Both the position numbers and the translations under genes were made by a program. The notes beneath the pieces were generated by a model. That model searched no databases. It was not told the DNA's origin and worked only from the letters and a program-made list of their open reading frames with translations. A stretch of DNA of 64,000 bases from Lonicera japonica (taxonomy: Eukaryota; Streptophyta; Magnoliopsida; Dipsacales; Caprifoliaceae), in the NCBI GenBank assembly GCA_021464415.1, contig CM038466.1, positions 30,286,833-30,350,832 of the forward strand, read 5' to 3'. Below are positions 11,001 through 22,558 of this stretch, one piece after another (position 1 is the stretch's first letter; every line of letters begins with the position of its first letter).

Positions 11001-12646
11001 TCTTTAGTGGGTTTGATTGCACGATTTCTGTTGGAATTAATTTCTATGGTACAACTTAGTTCATCCTATTTTTCTCACAAAATTGCACTTCTTCTCCACA
11101 GAAAATGCTCAAAGTTTCATATTTTCAATCTTTAGTGCTGTTGCTGTTTGATTGCGCGTAATTTGCATAGACTAAATGTCTATTGTACAACTTAGCTTAG
11201 CATAATTTTCTCTTTTCAATGTAATTCAAAGGTAGTCTCTCAAGTTTTCATTTTTCATGGAAACAATTCAAAGGAACTCAAATATTTTCCAGGTAAACCA
11301 ATCAAATGCACCCTCAACGTTTGAAGGTTGTGGTTAAAATATGCGCCCAGAGATCTTCTAAGGTGTGAGTTGATGGCTTCATGCTCTCTTTGGTCAAACT
11401 CTGCACACTTGCATTCTCTTTGGGTGCATTTAATTGACTCAAATGGAAAAGAATTGGATTTCGTAGAATTTTTGGATGCAAAACAATAACTAGGGCCAAG
11501 TTTGTTTTCGAAGTACATGAGGCAATTAGGCTAAACCAAGTTGTACCATGGAAAATGATTCCATAGGAAAACACATGCAATCAAACACCACAAAAAATGG
11601 AAAACATCCAACTTTGAGCATTTTCCATGGAAAGTGCTATCAAACACATGTATCATGTCTGACGGTTATTAAATTTTTGGTTGCTAGTTTTCTTTAGTAT
11701 TTTCTCCGTATTTTTATACTTGATGGGTTTGAATCAGTGACTTAAATCTTGATTCCTACTATGTTCTTATTATATCAGTAGAAAGGGAAACACATGGATT
11801 GCGTAATGACATTGATGAGAAAACTCCAATCAACAATGTCAAAGCCCCCAATGTGTTTGAAAGGGCAAAGGAGGAAATCGAAGCACTTGTTCAAACAATT
11901 CATCAGAAGAAAGAATCCAATAGCCATGATTCTCCTTCAAAGGGTGAGAGAAGGTTCGGTAGAGTAGGATCAATTTTGCGAAGACAATATATGAAGACAA
12001 ATTTATATATACACAACTGGCTCTAAAGAGGAATTCTCTTTCTTTAACAAAAACAAGGGATGCCCATTTGGAGGCAAAAATAGATGAAATTTTTTATGAA
12101 TATTTGTGGAGATCTATATGATGAGTAGATCGCCTATAAAATTTTGTCAATAAATGCAATATGGAGGTAGGTATAATTAAAATATGATATATTTGTGCGT
12201 CTTCAGCATTGAAATTTTTGATAGTAATCTCTCCCTCGTATAACAACTCTTTTATTTAGTTATGTCGAAAGTATTATGTAAAATAAAATAAAATGATTAA
12301 AATGTTATACATTGTCCCCTATTTCTACGTAATTCAGAGATACCTGCATATAGGGGGAAAATTTATGATTGAAGAAGCTTCATTGACATTATGCATTTAT
12401 ATATGCAGAAAAGGAACTAAAATCACCCAATTTAATTGAAAGAGCAAAGGAAGAGATAGAAGCAATCTTTCACAAAAAAAGTCACCACACCGCCATCATA
12501 AAGAAACCCATGGGAGGAGCGATGACATTGATGAGAACACCCCGATTGAGGAAATCAAAGGTCCAAATGTGTTTGAACGAGCAAAGGAAGAAATCGAGGC
12601 CATTGTTGAAGCAATCCATCCAAAGAAAGAAGGTCCAAAAACATAA
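8058..12646 (+). CDS. Small FERAKEE-repeat protein, 4 exons, unknown function
   Basis: Deduced exons are 8058-8103, 10100-10360, 11779-11943 and 12409-12646, all with GT-AG borders and all introns in phase 1. Exon 1 encodes MAESKPDPPSNFCSS. Exon 2 (261 bp) carries two units, SPNVFERAKEEFEAIF and GPNMFERAKEEIEALV, separated by HHKETHG and NDIDENT stretches. Exon 3 (165 bp) carries one unit; exon 4 carries SPNLIERAKEEIEAIF and a final GPNVFERAKEEIEAIV ending KKEGPKT and TAA. The unit is a charged amphipathic helix. I believe it belongs to a small plant-only family of unknown function normally containing two units; this is memory, not a search. Exon 4 needs a frame change near the A7 run at 12474-12480, where one A appears missing, so the copy may be damaged or misread. 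Exon 2 alone could also end at TGA 10375-10377 if not spliced. Confidence 0.65.
9522..9743 (-). mobile_element. tRNA-derived SINE in intron 1
   Basis: On the minus strand a box-A-like GGCGTAGGTGGCTATACGC is followed by a box-B-like GAAGTTCGATTCCTGCC, the internal RNA polymerase III promoter order, and the 3' end carries an A-rich tail (8 A on the minus strand near 9523-9532). It is flanked by 16-17 bp direct repeats, ATCTAAATGGGAAGACT (9505-9521) and ATCTAATGGGAAGACT (9744-9759), as expected for LINE-driven insertion. It lies inside intron 1 of the FERAKEE gene in antisense orientation. Confidence 0.8.
12031..12256. mobile_element. Degraded Mutator-like MITE in intron 3
   Basis: Resembles the element at 6145-6534: CTAAAGAGGAATTCTC then TTTAACAAAAACAAGGGATG at the left, a GATCTATATGATGAGTAGATC stretch inside, and GTATAACAACTC at the right end. 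Part of the interior is lost. It starts just after the stop codon that would be met if exon 3 read on into the intron. Confidence 0.6.
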
Positions 12647-14507
12647 TTTCCTCTTCGAACAAAGGTGGATCTCATGTTTCTGTTGGAAAAAGTATTCTAT
12701 CTGCGGATGGACAGGAGAGGTCAGTGGTAATTTTTGTCCGAGTTTTTGAATTCTAGCGGGAATTCCTTGTGTTTTTGCGTGAAATAAACTATACAGATGA
12801 AATCCAATGTCTTCTCTGTTTTTGGCTGTTAACTCATTGATAAAAGGTGTGAAATCATTATTTTATTCTGGTTTGTTTCAAGTGACATTGAGTGTATCAA
12901 TTGAAGATTTAAAGTTTTATGGGTTGATTGAATAATGCTGATTGCAAAGTTGGAAAATGAGTGAATAAAATTATAAATTTTAATGTGTTGAAAATGATTA
13001 GAAAAATGATAGACTTTTACAAGATGTTAAAAACCGATATAAGTGATGTAATGAAATGTTCTATCAATTATTTCGGTTATCCATGGACTGAAGAAATGCT
13101 TTTACATCCGAATCAATTATTTCTTTGTTTGTCTTCCTCTAAAAATTAACATTGTGTTTAGGTTCGTTATTTGTTTGGTTAGAAAACACAATTTAGTATA
13201 TATTGATTTTAAGTTGTTTTTGATTACTGCAAATATTTGTTTAACTAAGAAATTGTTGAATAGTTTTCTACGCAAGAAAAACATTGGAGTGCGAGATTAA
13301 TTGGTATTATAAACGAGAATACAGTTTACTTTTACACTTGACATTTTGATGCAAACTGAATGCACACCAGAAAATAGAACAAATAATTTTCATTATTTTT
13401 CTTACCAATCACTAACTGTTTTGCTAGCTGCTAGATTAAGAAAATCTACCAAGCTCGCAAATAAAATTTATAATCCTTGCAATTTGAATCTCCGCGAGTT
13501 AACATTCCAAAGGTTTATAAAGAACTCCCTTTGCCCAAATTAAAAGTTTATTCTATAGATATATGTACCAAAGCTAAAATAGCCTCTCAAAATAAAGATT
13601 GCATCAAATACTTGCACATTACGTCCATATAAATGCCAAGTCGTGCAATTGTCAAAGCAACGCACACTTTTAAAAACATATGGTATAACCTTTCACACAG
13701 TATTATGCTACGGCCTAAAGCGACAATTCATTTTGCAATAGGTGCACTCCGTACCAAATAACTGTTGACGCTTGCTCGTCTTCATCACCTTATCCAATAC
13801 TCTTACGGATTGTTACCCACACCTGGAGTTGAAGAAAATTAACTCACTTATTGAGCGAGAATAATAATTATAGCAAGCTCCCTTTGTATCAAATTAAGGC
13901 CAGCAATCAATGGGGACTAAATAATAGTAACTAAGTTTTGTTTTCAAGCATTGATTATGCTGGAAGTCAAACTCGATTCTTAACGGAGGGAGTAGAGCCG
14001 TTGATAACGGTCAGAATACATCTGCGATTCCTTTCTAATTATCAACGTACGGAAATCCCAACCCTAGCTTCAGAAATTCAGCACTTCAACATTAAGTGCT
14101 CATTTAGTTTGGGTTTTTGTTTGTTCCTAGAATCGCAAAATCACACTTTCATGTGGCACATTTGAGCTTCCTCAACTTATGATTCAATCTCTTAACATAA
14201 ACGGCAAGAGACTTCTAGTGTGAATTTATCATTTTAAGATTCCACGAATGAACCAAAATTCAAACCAAATAAGCACTAAAACCATTATACCACGTCAAAG
14301 AGAGAGAGAGAGAGAGTCCATTACCTGCACTTACTTGAAAAGGGCAGCTTCAAAATCCACCTACATCCTAGAAGCCACTTCCATGTAACCAAAAAACCCA
14401 GTGGCGCAGTATGTGTATATATATATATCAGCTGGTGAAGCAACCACTCACTTTATCCACACTGCAAAAACATCTCATTATATACAAGAGTGGGTTGGTC
14501 CAGTTCA
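12647..14507. other. Intergenic region between two convergent genes
   Basis: A possible polyadenylation motif (AATAAA inside GAAATAAAC, near 12781) follows the FERAKEE gene. There is a GA microsatellite at about 14298-14316. Otherwise no gene, RNA or mobile element seen. The plus-strand gene to the left and the minus-strand zinc-finger gene to the right end facing each other here. Confidence 0.55.
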
Positions 14508-17500
14508 TTATTGCTTGCTTTTATTACGATCCCCGTGTAAGAAATCCAAAATTGTTGATGCCTTGGTTGACTTAATTTGTGAAGAACTCCCAGTCTCCAT
14601 TGAAACCCCAACAGACCTATCCATCTTAGCAGCAAAAGCCATCATTGAACGGAATCCCTTGTGCGCCGAGCTTGGTGTGCTTGACAGTAGTACCTTCTGA
14701 GACAAGCTGCTTGATGTGCTTGTAATCTGATCCGCACCACCTAATTTACCCAAAGATGGCGAAATTGAAACAGCACTGTCCTCTTTGGGAATTGGATTAG
14801 CTTGTTTCTTATCAGTAGCAAACCTATCTGATTGGGATTTATCAGATGAGGGAGTTTTTATCCCCTGTGGTGCCACCACAGGTAGAGTTTTTCCCATTCC
14901 CTGATCTCTATTGAAAGGAAAGATAGACGGGTTCTTAGTCAAATCATTTGAAGGAGGTTTGCCAAATGAGAGAAAGTTTATCCCCTGTCGTGCCACCACA
15001 GGTGTAGTTTTTGGAACCTCATCCGACTTTTGAACCAGATCTGATGATGCACTGTGGACCATCTGGTTGCCAGTTTTAGCAACATTATCAACTGCCTGAT
15101 TGCCTCGTGACAAGTACCCGTTCGAGCGAAAGCTTATTCCTTTGGGTGCCAGTGCAGCATTTTGTTTTGAACTTTTACAAGGAGAGATACCGACAGAGCT
15201 TGATTTGGCATTAGGGTTTTGATGAGAAGTCTCATTACTGTTCAATTGCTGCTTAGGGATAGAGTTACTCGGCGAGGATACGGACTTCAGTTCAGCTTTT
15301 AAAACATGTGAGGCGGTTGTTCCGCTCTCCTTCACTTCCATCTGGAGAAAATAACAAGAGATTAGCTCAATGGAACTGAGGGCAGTTTTAACTTTGCCCC
15401 TCATTTTATATGCAAAATTAGACCTGCCCCCCATTTTCATAATCGTTAGGCTAGCATGTGAGGAAATCTCAAAGAGTTACGTAAAAAACAGAGGGTTAAG
15501 TTGAAGATTATGTTAAATAAATTTGACATTGCCCCCCCAAATTTTACGTATCTCTGAGATTTCCATGCATGCAGGGGATGTCAAATAGTTATGAAAACAT
15601 GGGTGTAAGTCTAATTGCGAATCAAGAACAGGGGCAATGCCATAGCAAGTAAAGTGTTGCAACTCATTGTAAAGTGATACTATAATAAGAAGGACAAACT
15701 GCCAAAAACAAAAAATGAACTTTCAAATGATTGCAAATCACCCAAACAACAAAAGTATTTGGAAGTGGTGACTCTGATGACTTCTATTGAATGCTTATTA
15801 GGGAAAGAATGTAGGTATCTTGGCAGAAAAACAAATCTGGACTAATAATTTGGGACATTCCAAAAAGGAACAGTGGAGTCTTAATCTGGGGAGGTGGGTG
15901 TATAAATATGACAATAACAATAAATTTTAATAAAATATACTGAAGATTCAAAATAAGTACCTTCTCATGCGAAAACATACAGGCAGCCCCTCTGCTGCAA
16001 GAACCCTTGGTTAGATAATTATTGCATGGATACTTGGAGAGTTGGTGATCATATTGACATTTATCTCCTTTCATGCATGAATTTCGCGCAAAATGATTGC
16101 AAGGCTACAACAACAAAAACAAATATCATTTGAATATATATATATACACTTACATCTATATATATATTGCACACAATGAGATCAGAATTGCAAGTTGGCC
16201 AAAATTTTATGCAATCTACATAATTTTGTTTTTAACCTTTTGTGTTTGCTTATTGTAGTTTCATTAAAATATATGCCACTTCTGTAATTTTGATAAAACG
16301 TCTATGCCATTTAATGTAGCTTTGTTAAACCTTTTTTCCACTTAATTATATTTTTGTCAAATTTTAATGAGCCTAGCACATTTAGTAAGTGGCAATTGAG
16401 CTCCACCACCTTAATGTATTTCAAACAAGGGACACCCAATAGCCGACAAGCACGGATAAGATCATACAGATACTGATATGAATATGCCAATACAGCTTTT
16501 TCAGGGAAGAAAGGGGATACGATCATATGGATAGGTTCGAGATACTTAGAATATTATTATACACACACATATATATATCCAATAATAAAAGTGTATATTA
16601 TTTTTCACAAAGTCAGCCAAGTGCAACCTCTTAAGTGTTTGGCAAACAATAAACTTGTCATTAGTGTGATATTCGGAACTATTATCAAGCAATATTCTTT
16701 CACTTTCATTAGGATCAGAAGTTCTAAAATATTTTAAATTGGCCTAAAAAAAATTACAAAATAACCCTCAAAAGTATTCCAAACAAATCCCCCATGGTTT
16801 AAATAGACCCATCTTTCAAGATCTCATGCTTTCAAAAGTATTCAAGCTGAGCATTTGATTTCTCATTTTGTTTTTCCCTTCACAACAAAAGCATTAAACC
16901 CTAACACCGTAGTGAGAAAATTGCAAGCTCATGAAATTTCAGACCTACTCTGAATATGTTAAAAAGGTACAATTGGTTTTAGTTCATATACTGCTGCTTT
17001 TAGAAGCACAGGCTATTTGAATGCTTTACTAATTTAGCAGTATATTTAGATTTTCTAAAAGTATGAAGTGTAATGATTCTATACTGGAAAATTTTATACC
17101 ACGGATTTTGTCAGGGGTACTGCATCATGCGAAAATTTGCACTTCTCACCCTGTAAAGAAAACAAGGAAAATATATAAAACTATTTCGTTAGTCCTGCTG
17201 AAGTGAAACTCGTGAGCAAATAAAAGAAATAAATTATAATGCAGAAAAAACTAACAACCTCGTTGCATCTTCCGTAGAGATGGTGACGGCATATTTCTAC
17301 CTTTTTTGGTTTCGGCACTCGTGGAGGAATTGTCATCCTTTTAACGCCAGCTTTTCTGTTCTCTTCGGCTCGTCTAATTCTATATTTACGCTGCGGAATG
17401 AGATTGTGGTTAATAAACTAGTTAAATACTTAAGAAGTAGATGAAAAAGATTGACATTCCAAAAGCGAACTAGCGGGTACAGAAAGATCTATTTTGAAAT

Positions 17501-20500
17501 TCAAATGAAAACCAAAAAGGGCTTTTTTTAAGAAAAAAATTGTCCGCATTTTATATGCAAAATTAGACTTTTGCCCCTGCATGCAGGGGAATCTCAATAT
17601 GTGAAAATGGGGGTTAAATCTAGGGGTGTTTAGGATCCAATCAAAACCGACAAAACCAACCGATCCAATCCAATTTTACCGGATTTTATGAATTGATCCG
17701 ATTGGATTGGATCCAATTTTTGAAAAACCAAAATTATTGGATCTGTTTCGGTTAGGGGCCTTAGAAACCGATCCTAACCAAACCGACTATTTTATATGTT
17801 TAATTTAAAAATTTCCATGTGTCAAAATGTAATTTGAGGTCATCACCATGAGACAATAAGGCTTTGTAGTTATTATTTGATAAAGGTAGAAAAGAATGAG
17901 ACATATATAAATTTGAAGCAATGGAAATATCTCCACCTGCTGCCAACAGTCTTTCTTCGGAATTATACTGAACGGGTCTATCCTCCTCCCCCCCCCAAGC
18001 CCCCAATCCCCAACAAAAAGAAAACACCCCCCCCCCCCCCCCCCTGTTTGTTTTAGCAACTATCCCAAGCTCTACTTGCCAACAGTTCCCCACCTATATT
18101 TCTTGCACAAAACTTTGGATCTCCATGCTCATTTGTTTTTTTTATTGTCTCCTTCAAAAAGTGATTCTAATAAAAAATTAAAATAACCTACAAATGGCAA
18201 CTTCTACGAATAGTTCTATTTAATTTTATATGTAGCATATGGTTTGGATTACATTTAATGGTCATACTGAAGTGGATTGGATTGGAAACTGATCCAATCC
18301 AACATTCAGCCGGATTGGATTATTCAAATGTATTGGTTCTGATTGGAAATTCCAAAAACATCAGATCGGATTGGATGTGGATGGCTTGAAAACCATCAGA
18401 ATGGAACCGACAAACACCCCAGTAAAATTAAAGGACTATGTTAAAAAAAATTAGACATTACCCCTATATTTAGGTAAATCTTTGAGAATCCCCTGCAAGA
18501 AGGGGGTAAAGTCTAATGATCATGAAAAAGATATACGAGTTCATAAATTGTAAAGTCCCTTTGCATTCATATAGAAGAAGACAAGATAAACTGATATATA
18601 TATACCTTTTCCTTTTCCTTTTTCCCAGCAGTCTGTGGGTCACGTCTACTTTTCTTACTTTTGGTACCAGCATCCTGTAAAAATTGACCAATACTAAACA
18701 AGATCAACTACACGTGAAATAAATGTAACAACCATGGATAGAAGGCCTCTAAAGTATTAGATCATGAAAAAGATATACGAGTTCATAAATTGTAAAGTCC
18801 CTTTGCAGTCATATAGAAGAAGACAAGATAAACTGATATATATATACCTTTTCATTTTCCTTTTCCTTTTTCCCCGCAGTCTGTGGGTCACGCCTCCTTT
18901 TCTTACTTTTGGTACCAGTATCCTGTAAAAAATGACCAATACTAAATAAGATCAACTACACGTGAAATAAATGTATCAACCACATATAGAAGGCCACTAT
19001 TAACCGGCAATCTTGTCATATAAGATATTTATATATATAAGCAATGAACTCACTGTTTGTACTCTTACAACGTAATTTGAGATATTCTGCTATACTAGCT
19101 CCATATTTTAACTAACAATATGAAGAGAAACAAGATCATATATATATATATCCTCCCAAAAGCTAGAGTATCCATGGGAAAAAAAAGTCCTGCAGAGAAG
19201 GCGCGAAGCCATGATTTAACCTTAAGGGGGGCCAAATATAAGCTGTTTTCACAACATAGAAAATAATATATATATATATAGTATTTGTATTTTAAATTTT
19301 ATGAAAAACAAGAAACTAGATCAAAAAAATTACTGTGACATCATTTCTTAAAAAACTAATGTAATTATTAATTACATTAGTACTAATTATCAAACACTAA
19401 AAATACAAAAAATTGAACATTCTTTATGAAAAAGATGCGCAAACACACCCTTGAGATCAAATACATAACATATTAAAGACGTTACAAAATACTAGAATAA
19501 ATTAATTACTGCTACTCCTGTCTCGAATTAATAGTTCCACTTTTTTCGGGATGTCTTGAATTAACTGATTTTCTTTTTGGGACATAATCAATGTACGACA
19601 TTTCACACTAGAAATAAACAAAGTCTCGAGCATTGATTGAGTTGAAAATAGTGTATTCTTAAAAAAAAGAAAAAAAAAATTGGTGCGTGGGGTAACACGC
19701 CCCATGGCTTCGTTTCTGTAGCTGAGTACTCAAGAAAGATCAGAAATGAAAATCGTACCTCTTGCGTAAATGCAGTGACTTTATTTTCAGTTTTATTTCT
19801 CCCCAAGAATCCGCTTGGCAGTGCTAAGTTTTCAAGGGAATTTTCTGGACCGTTAGACTCCTTGGCCTGACTCGCTGGTTTTTTATTTCGTGCAGTTTTA
19901 GATTTACTTTCCACCATATTTATATTACTTTCTCTGAGTTCATCCTCCGTACTTTTACTTACATTATCAATTTTTTCCTCATATCCTCTTTGTAGTTCAT
20001 CAGCAGTCAACTCTTCTTTATCGATGACAATACCTTGAGAAATTTGTCCCTTTTCTACCCTCTGTGCCTCTAATGATGTATCATCTTCAAGCAAGAAATC
20101 CATCAAATCACCATAAACCCCCCCAGCATCCCCTTCAATTTCCCCTTCTTCAATCTCCTTTTCATCAGCACTAGAATGATGAGAAGAAGATAGCAGTTTC
20201 TCTAATTCCTTCTCTTTCGATTGTATTTCACCCTCATCAATCTCTACGAGTGGACTCTTTTTCCCTTTATCCTCATTTGATTTTGAAGTTCCAGCAATCA
20301 TATCTCCATCTAATGGTCCAAATTCCTCCATATCAAGTTCAGGGAAGTTAAATTGATCTTCTTGGTTATCGATCAACTCAACATCATTGCTACCATAATG
20401 GTCCTTGCCCGCTAATGGGTTATTGAACTTGATGTTATCATCATGAACAAGCTCCTTGTTTCCCTCTACCAAATTCATATGGTCTAACCCATCTATTTCC

Positions 20501-21406
20501 ATTTGAGAATTACTGAGACCTTCGACTTGAGAACCCATAATTTCTCTATTGTCATCAACCAACAAATTTTCCGACTCCGTAGGATTGTCATCAACCGATT
20601 CATCACATCCAGCAATTTGAGCTAATTCTGTGCTGCAATTATCGGTCCGACCCACTACTTCTCTAGTCTCATCAACCAACAGCTCTTTCCCAAATAACAA
20701 ATTTTCAGACTCGATGTGATTATGTCCAACCAATTTATCACGTCCAATGACTTGAACTAATTCGCTGCGACGATTATCTTTGTTCCAAAGGCAAAAATCA
20801 ACAATGCAAACAAAAACAAAAGTTACTATAATGAATATATTCACATAGTCTTCACTAGTAAAGATTAAATTAGTGTATATGCTCAGTATATACTATATAC
20901 TATCTGCAAAAAATATTTGAAAATTCAGAAATAATACATGAAACCCTTGATTCTACAATTGCAAGAAAACAAAATTGGAAGGGCAGGAAGGTAAGTAAAC
21001 AAGGTAAAAATATATCAGAATTTCAATCAACTATGACTAATACAACTACTGGCAAAGTTTAGGAGATTTCACTTTTTGTCATAAATCGCTCAAAATCAAA
21101 ACTGGGACCAGTAAGACATAAAATATGCATTCAGTACTTCCTTCCTTTTCCTACTTATTTTTATCTCATTAACTTTTCCACTACTTTCTCGGCAACCAAT
21201 CAAAGCATATAGATAACTTTAATATGATGATTACCTAATTTTGGCTCTTCTGGAACAGCTTCAACTGCAAGAGAGTGATTGCTGCAATGGGATAGAATTT
21301 GAACGAATGTACAGAAGGTTTTACTCTTGAGGGGTCTTCGGCGATGAGGAGGGAAATTGAAATGCGTTTGAGAAGGTTTTAGGGTTTCAAACTGTGAATC
21401 CTCCAT
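14508..21406 (-). CDS. CCCH zinc-finger protein, C3H65/EMB1789-like, 8 exons
   Basis: Deduced exons, in order: 21406-21235, 20777-19759, 18922-18848, 18674-18606, 17390-17259, 17150-17100, 16104-15961, 15341-14508; total 2496 bp, 831 aa. All borders are GT-AG and in frame; the exon 2 acceptor is the least certain. Exon 2 encodes an acidic region rich in Glu and Asp. Exons 3 and 4 encode basic, nuclear-signal-like segments (GTKSKKRRRDPQTAGKK). Three CCCH fingers follow: C-x7-C-x5-C-x3-H across exons 5-6 (CRHHLYGRC to CKFSH), the same spacing in exon 7 (CNHFARNSC to CQYDH), then C-x8-C-x5-C-x3-H (CNNYLTKGSC to CMFSH). The C-terminal 277 aa hold three related motifs (APKGISF, ARQGINF, APQGIKT) and end in ILDFLHGDRNKSKQ. 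Order and finger wording resemble Arabidopsis zinc-finger protein 65 (EMB1789) and C3H7, presumed nuclear RNA- or nucleic-acid-binding proteins; the exact role here is inferred. Introns hold several mobile elements. Confidence 0.85.
15386..15645. mobile_element. MITE in intron 7 of the zinc-finger gene
   Basis: The two halves form an inverted repeat: GGAAATCTCA and GTTACGTAAAA near 15453-15486 mirror TTTTACGTATC and TGAGATTTCC near 15542-15563, and the outer arms share TTTGCCCCT and GCAAAATTAGAC-like words. No ORF. Relatives of the arms occur in intron 4 near 17,530-17,620 and 18,430-18,518, split there by another element. Confidence 0.55.
17621..18421. mobile_element. hAT-like non-autonomous element nested in a MITE, intron 4
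   Basis: Left end TAGGGGTGTTTAGGATCC and right end GACAAACACCCCA are inverted. The flanks are 8-bp near-duplicates GTTAAATC (17613-17620) and GTAAAATT (18422-18429), 6 of 8 matching. Subterminal DNA is rich in repeated GGATTGGAT/ATCCAATC words, as in many plant hAT elements. Inside is a run of 18 C (18027-18044). It splits an older copy of the MITE seen at 15386-15645. Confidence 0.6.
18519..18998. repeat. Tandem duplication covering one exon
   Basis: 18519-18760 and 18761-18998 are near-identical direct copies of about 240 bp. Both begin ATCATGAAAAAGATATACG and both contain a coding exon with its splice sites. The copies give exon 3 (18922-18848, 25 codons) and exon 4 (18674-18606, 23 codons), each adding a lysine/arginine-rich segment in frame. 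They differ by a few substitutions and a 6-bp difference at the donor side. Confidence 0.85.
19205..19711. mobile_element. Candidate non-autonomous transposon in intron 2
   Basis: GAAGCCATG at 19205-19213 is inverted against CATGGCTTC at 19703-19711, enclosing about 500 bp of AT-rich non-coding DNA with an AT microsatellite (near 19268-19280). Similar ends occur on plant hAT elements. No clean target duplication was found, so the borders are approximate. Confidence 0.35.
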
Positions 21407-22558
21407 TGGAATCAACTGTGAAATTTTAGCAGTTATCCTGTAAATATACAAACAAAATGTGAATATAAACGGATATACAAGCTATCCACCAGCAAAAATC
21501 TATTACAAAATCACATAGAGTATAAGTAGGGAAATGCTAATGAAAATGAACTTTTGCCCTGGCCAGAGCAAGTGATGCAGTGAGCAGTTGTACATCATGT
21601 TTCAAAGCTAACGAATTGCTCTGGCAGAATCCAAAATGTGCTTTGGCAATAGAGCTACCCTAAGCTAAATATTAGACTGGTGAACTTCAACAGAGCTAGA
21701 CCTATATACAATCTTCTTGGAAAAGTGTGTATATAACTCAAAAAGCAATCTATCAAGCAAGAAAAACTCTGGAACAAACATCCAAGCCCAATAACATGGA
21801 ACCTATGTACAGCCTTCTTGAAAAGATTGACTACGTGATCCAAAGGACAGACTATCTAGTGACAAAAAATCTCAAGTAAGTACACAGGACTGCCATCCAT
21901 AAAAAATAAAGTGCCCAAACGAGGTGTCTGGTCATTGGTTATAAGTAACAACTTGTCAAATAACCCTATTGAAAAGGGGGAAAAAACAATATAATCAAGT
22001 TCCGGTCTTAACAAAAAAATCGCATAAATGAATTTAAAGGGGTAGTTCTACACAAACTTATAAACATCGACTCACGCGGTCATGATTTCCAAACATGCAA
22101 TAGTTCATCCTATTGTCATCGCCCTTTAAGACTCTTACATTTTGAAAATATTTTTTCGTCTCTCAGAAGGGAACATGGGGCTAAAGACTAGATCTTGCAA
22201 CTTTTTGCATGATACGGCAACAAATGTCAAACCGAGACTTCCCCTGTCACCAATATTTGCAATCGTTTGATCAAGAGTTAGCCCACGGCCTTTTTGTATT
22301 GATTGCCCACACATGAAATAATAGGTATTTGAGTTTGTTTGCTAGAAGTTCCATCTAATGTTTTCCAATTTGAAAGCTAGTTAGATGAAAGTTATCGAAG
22401 TGCACTGTAACATGGGGCATACCTCCTAGTGATTTAGTGTATCTAATGTCAAGAATGGTATGCATAAGAGCATCCACAATGGTGTATATAACTAAATATA
22501 CATTATATACACGGTAAATGTATCATACTTGCTTGACCTTCAGTCCAACGGGTAGGAT
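21407..22558. other. Upstream region of the zinc-finger gene
   Basis: Contains the presumed promoter of the minus-strand zinc-finger gene (start codon at 21406-21404). I see no clear TATA box close to the start, and no other gene, RNA or repeat. Confidence 0.45.
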
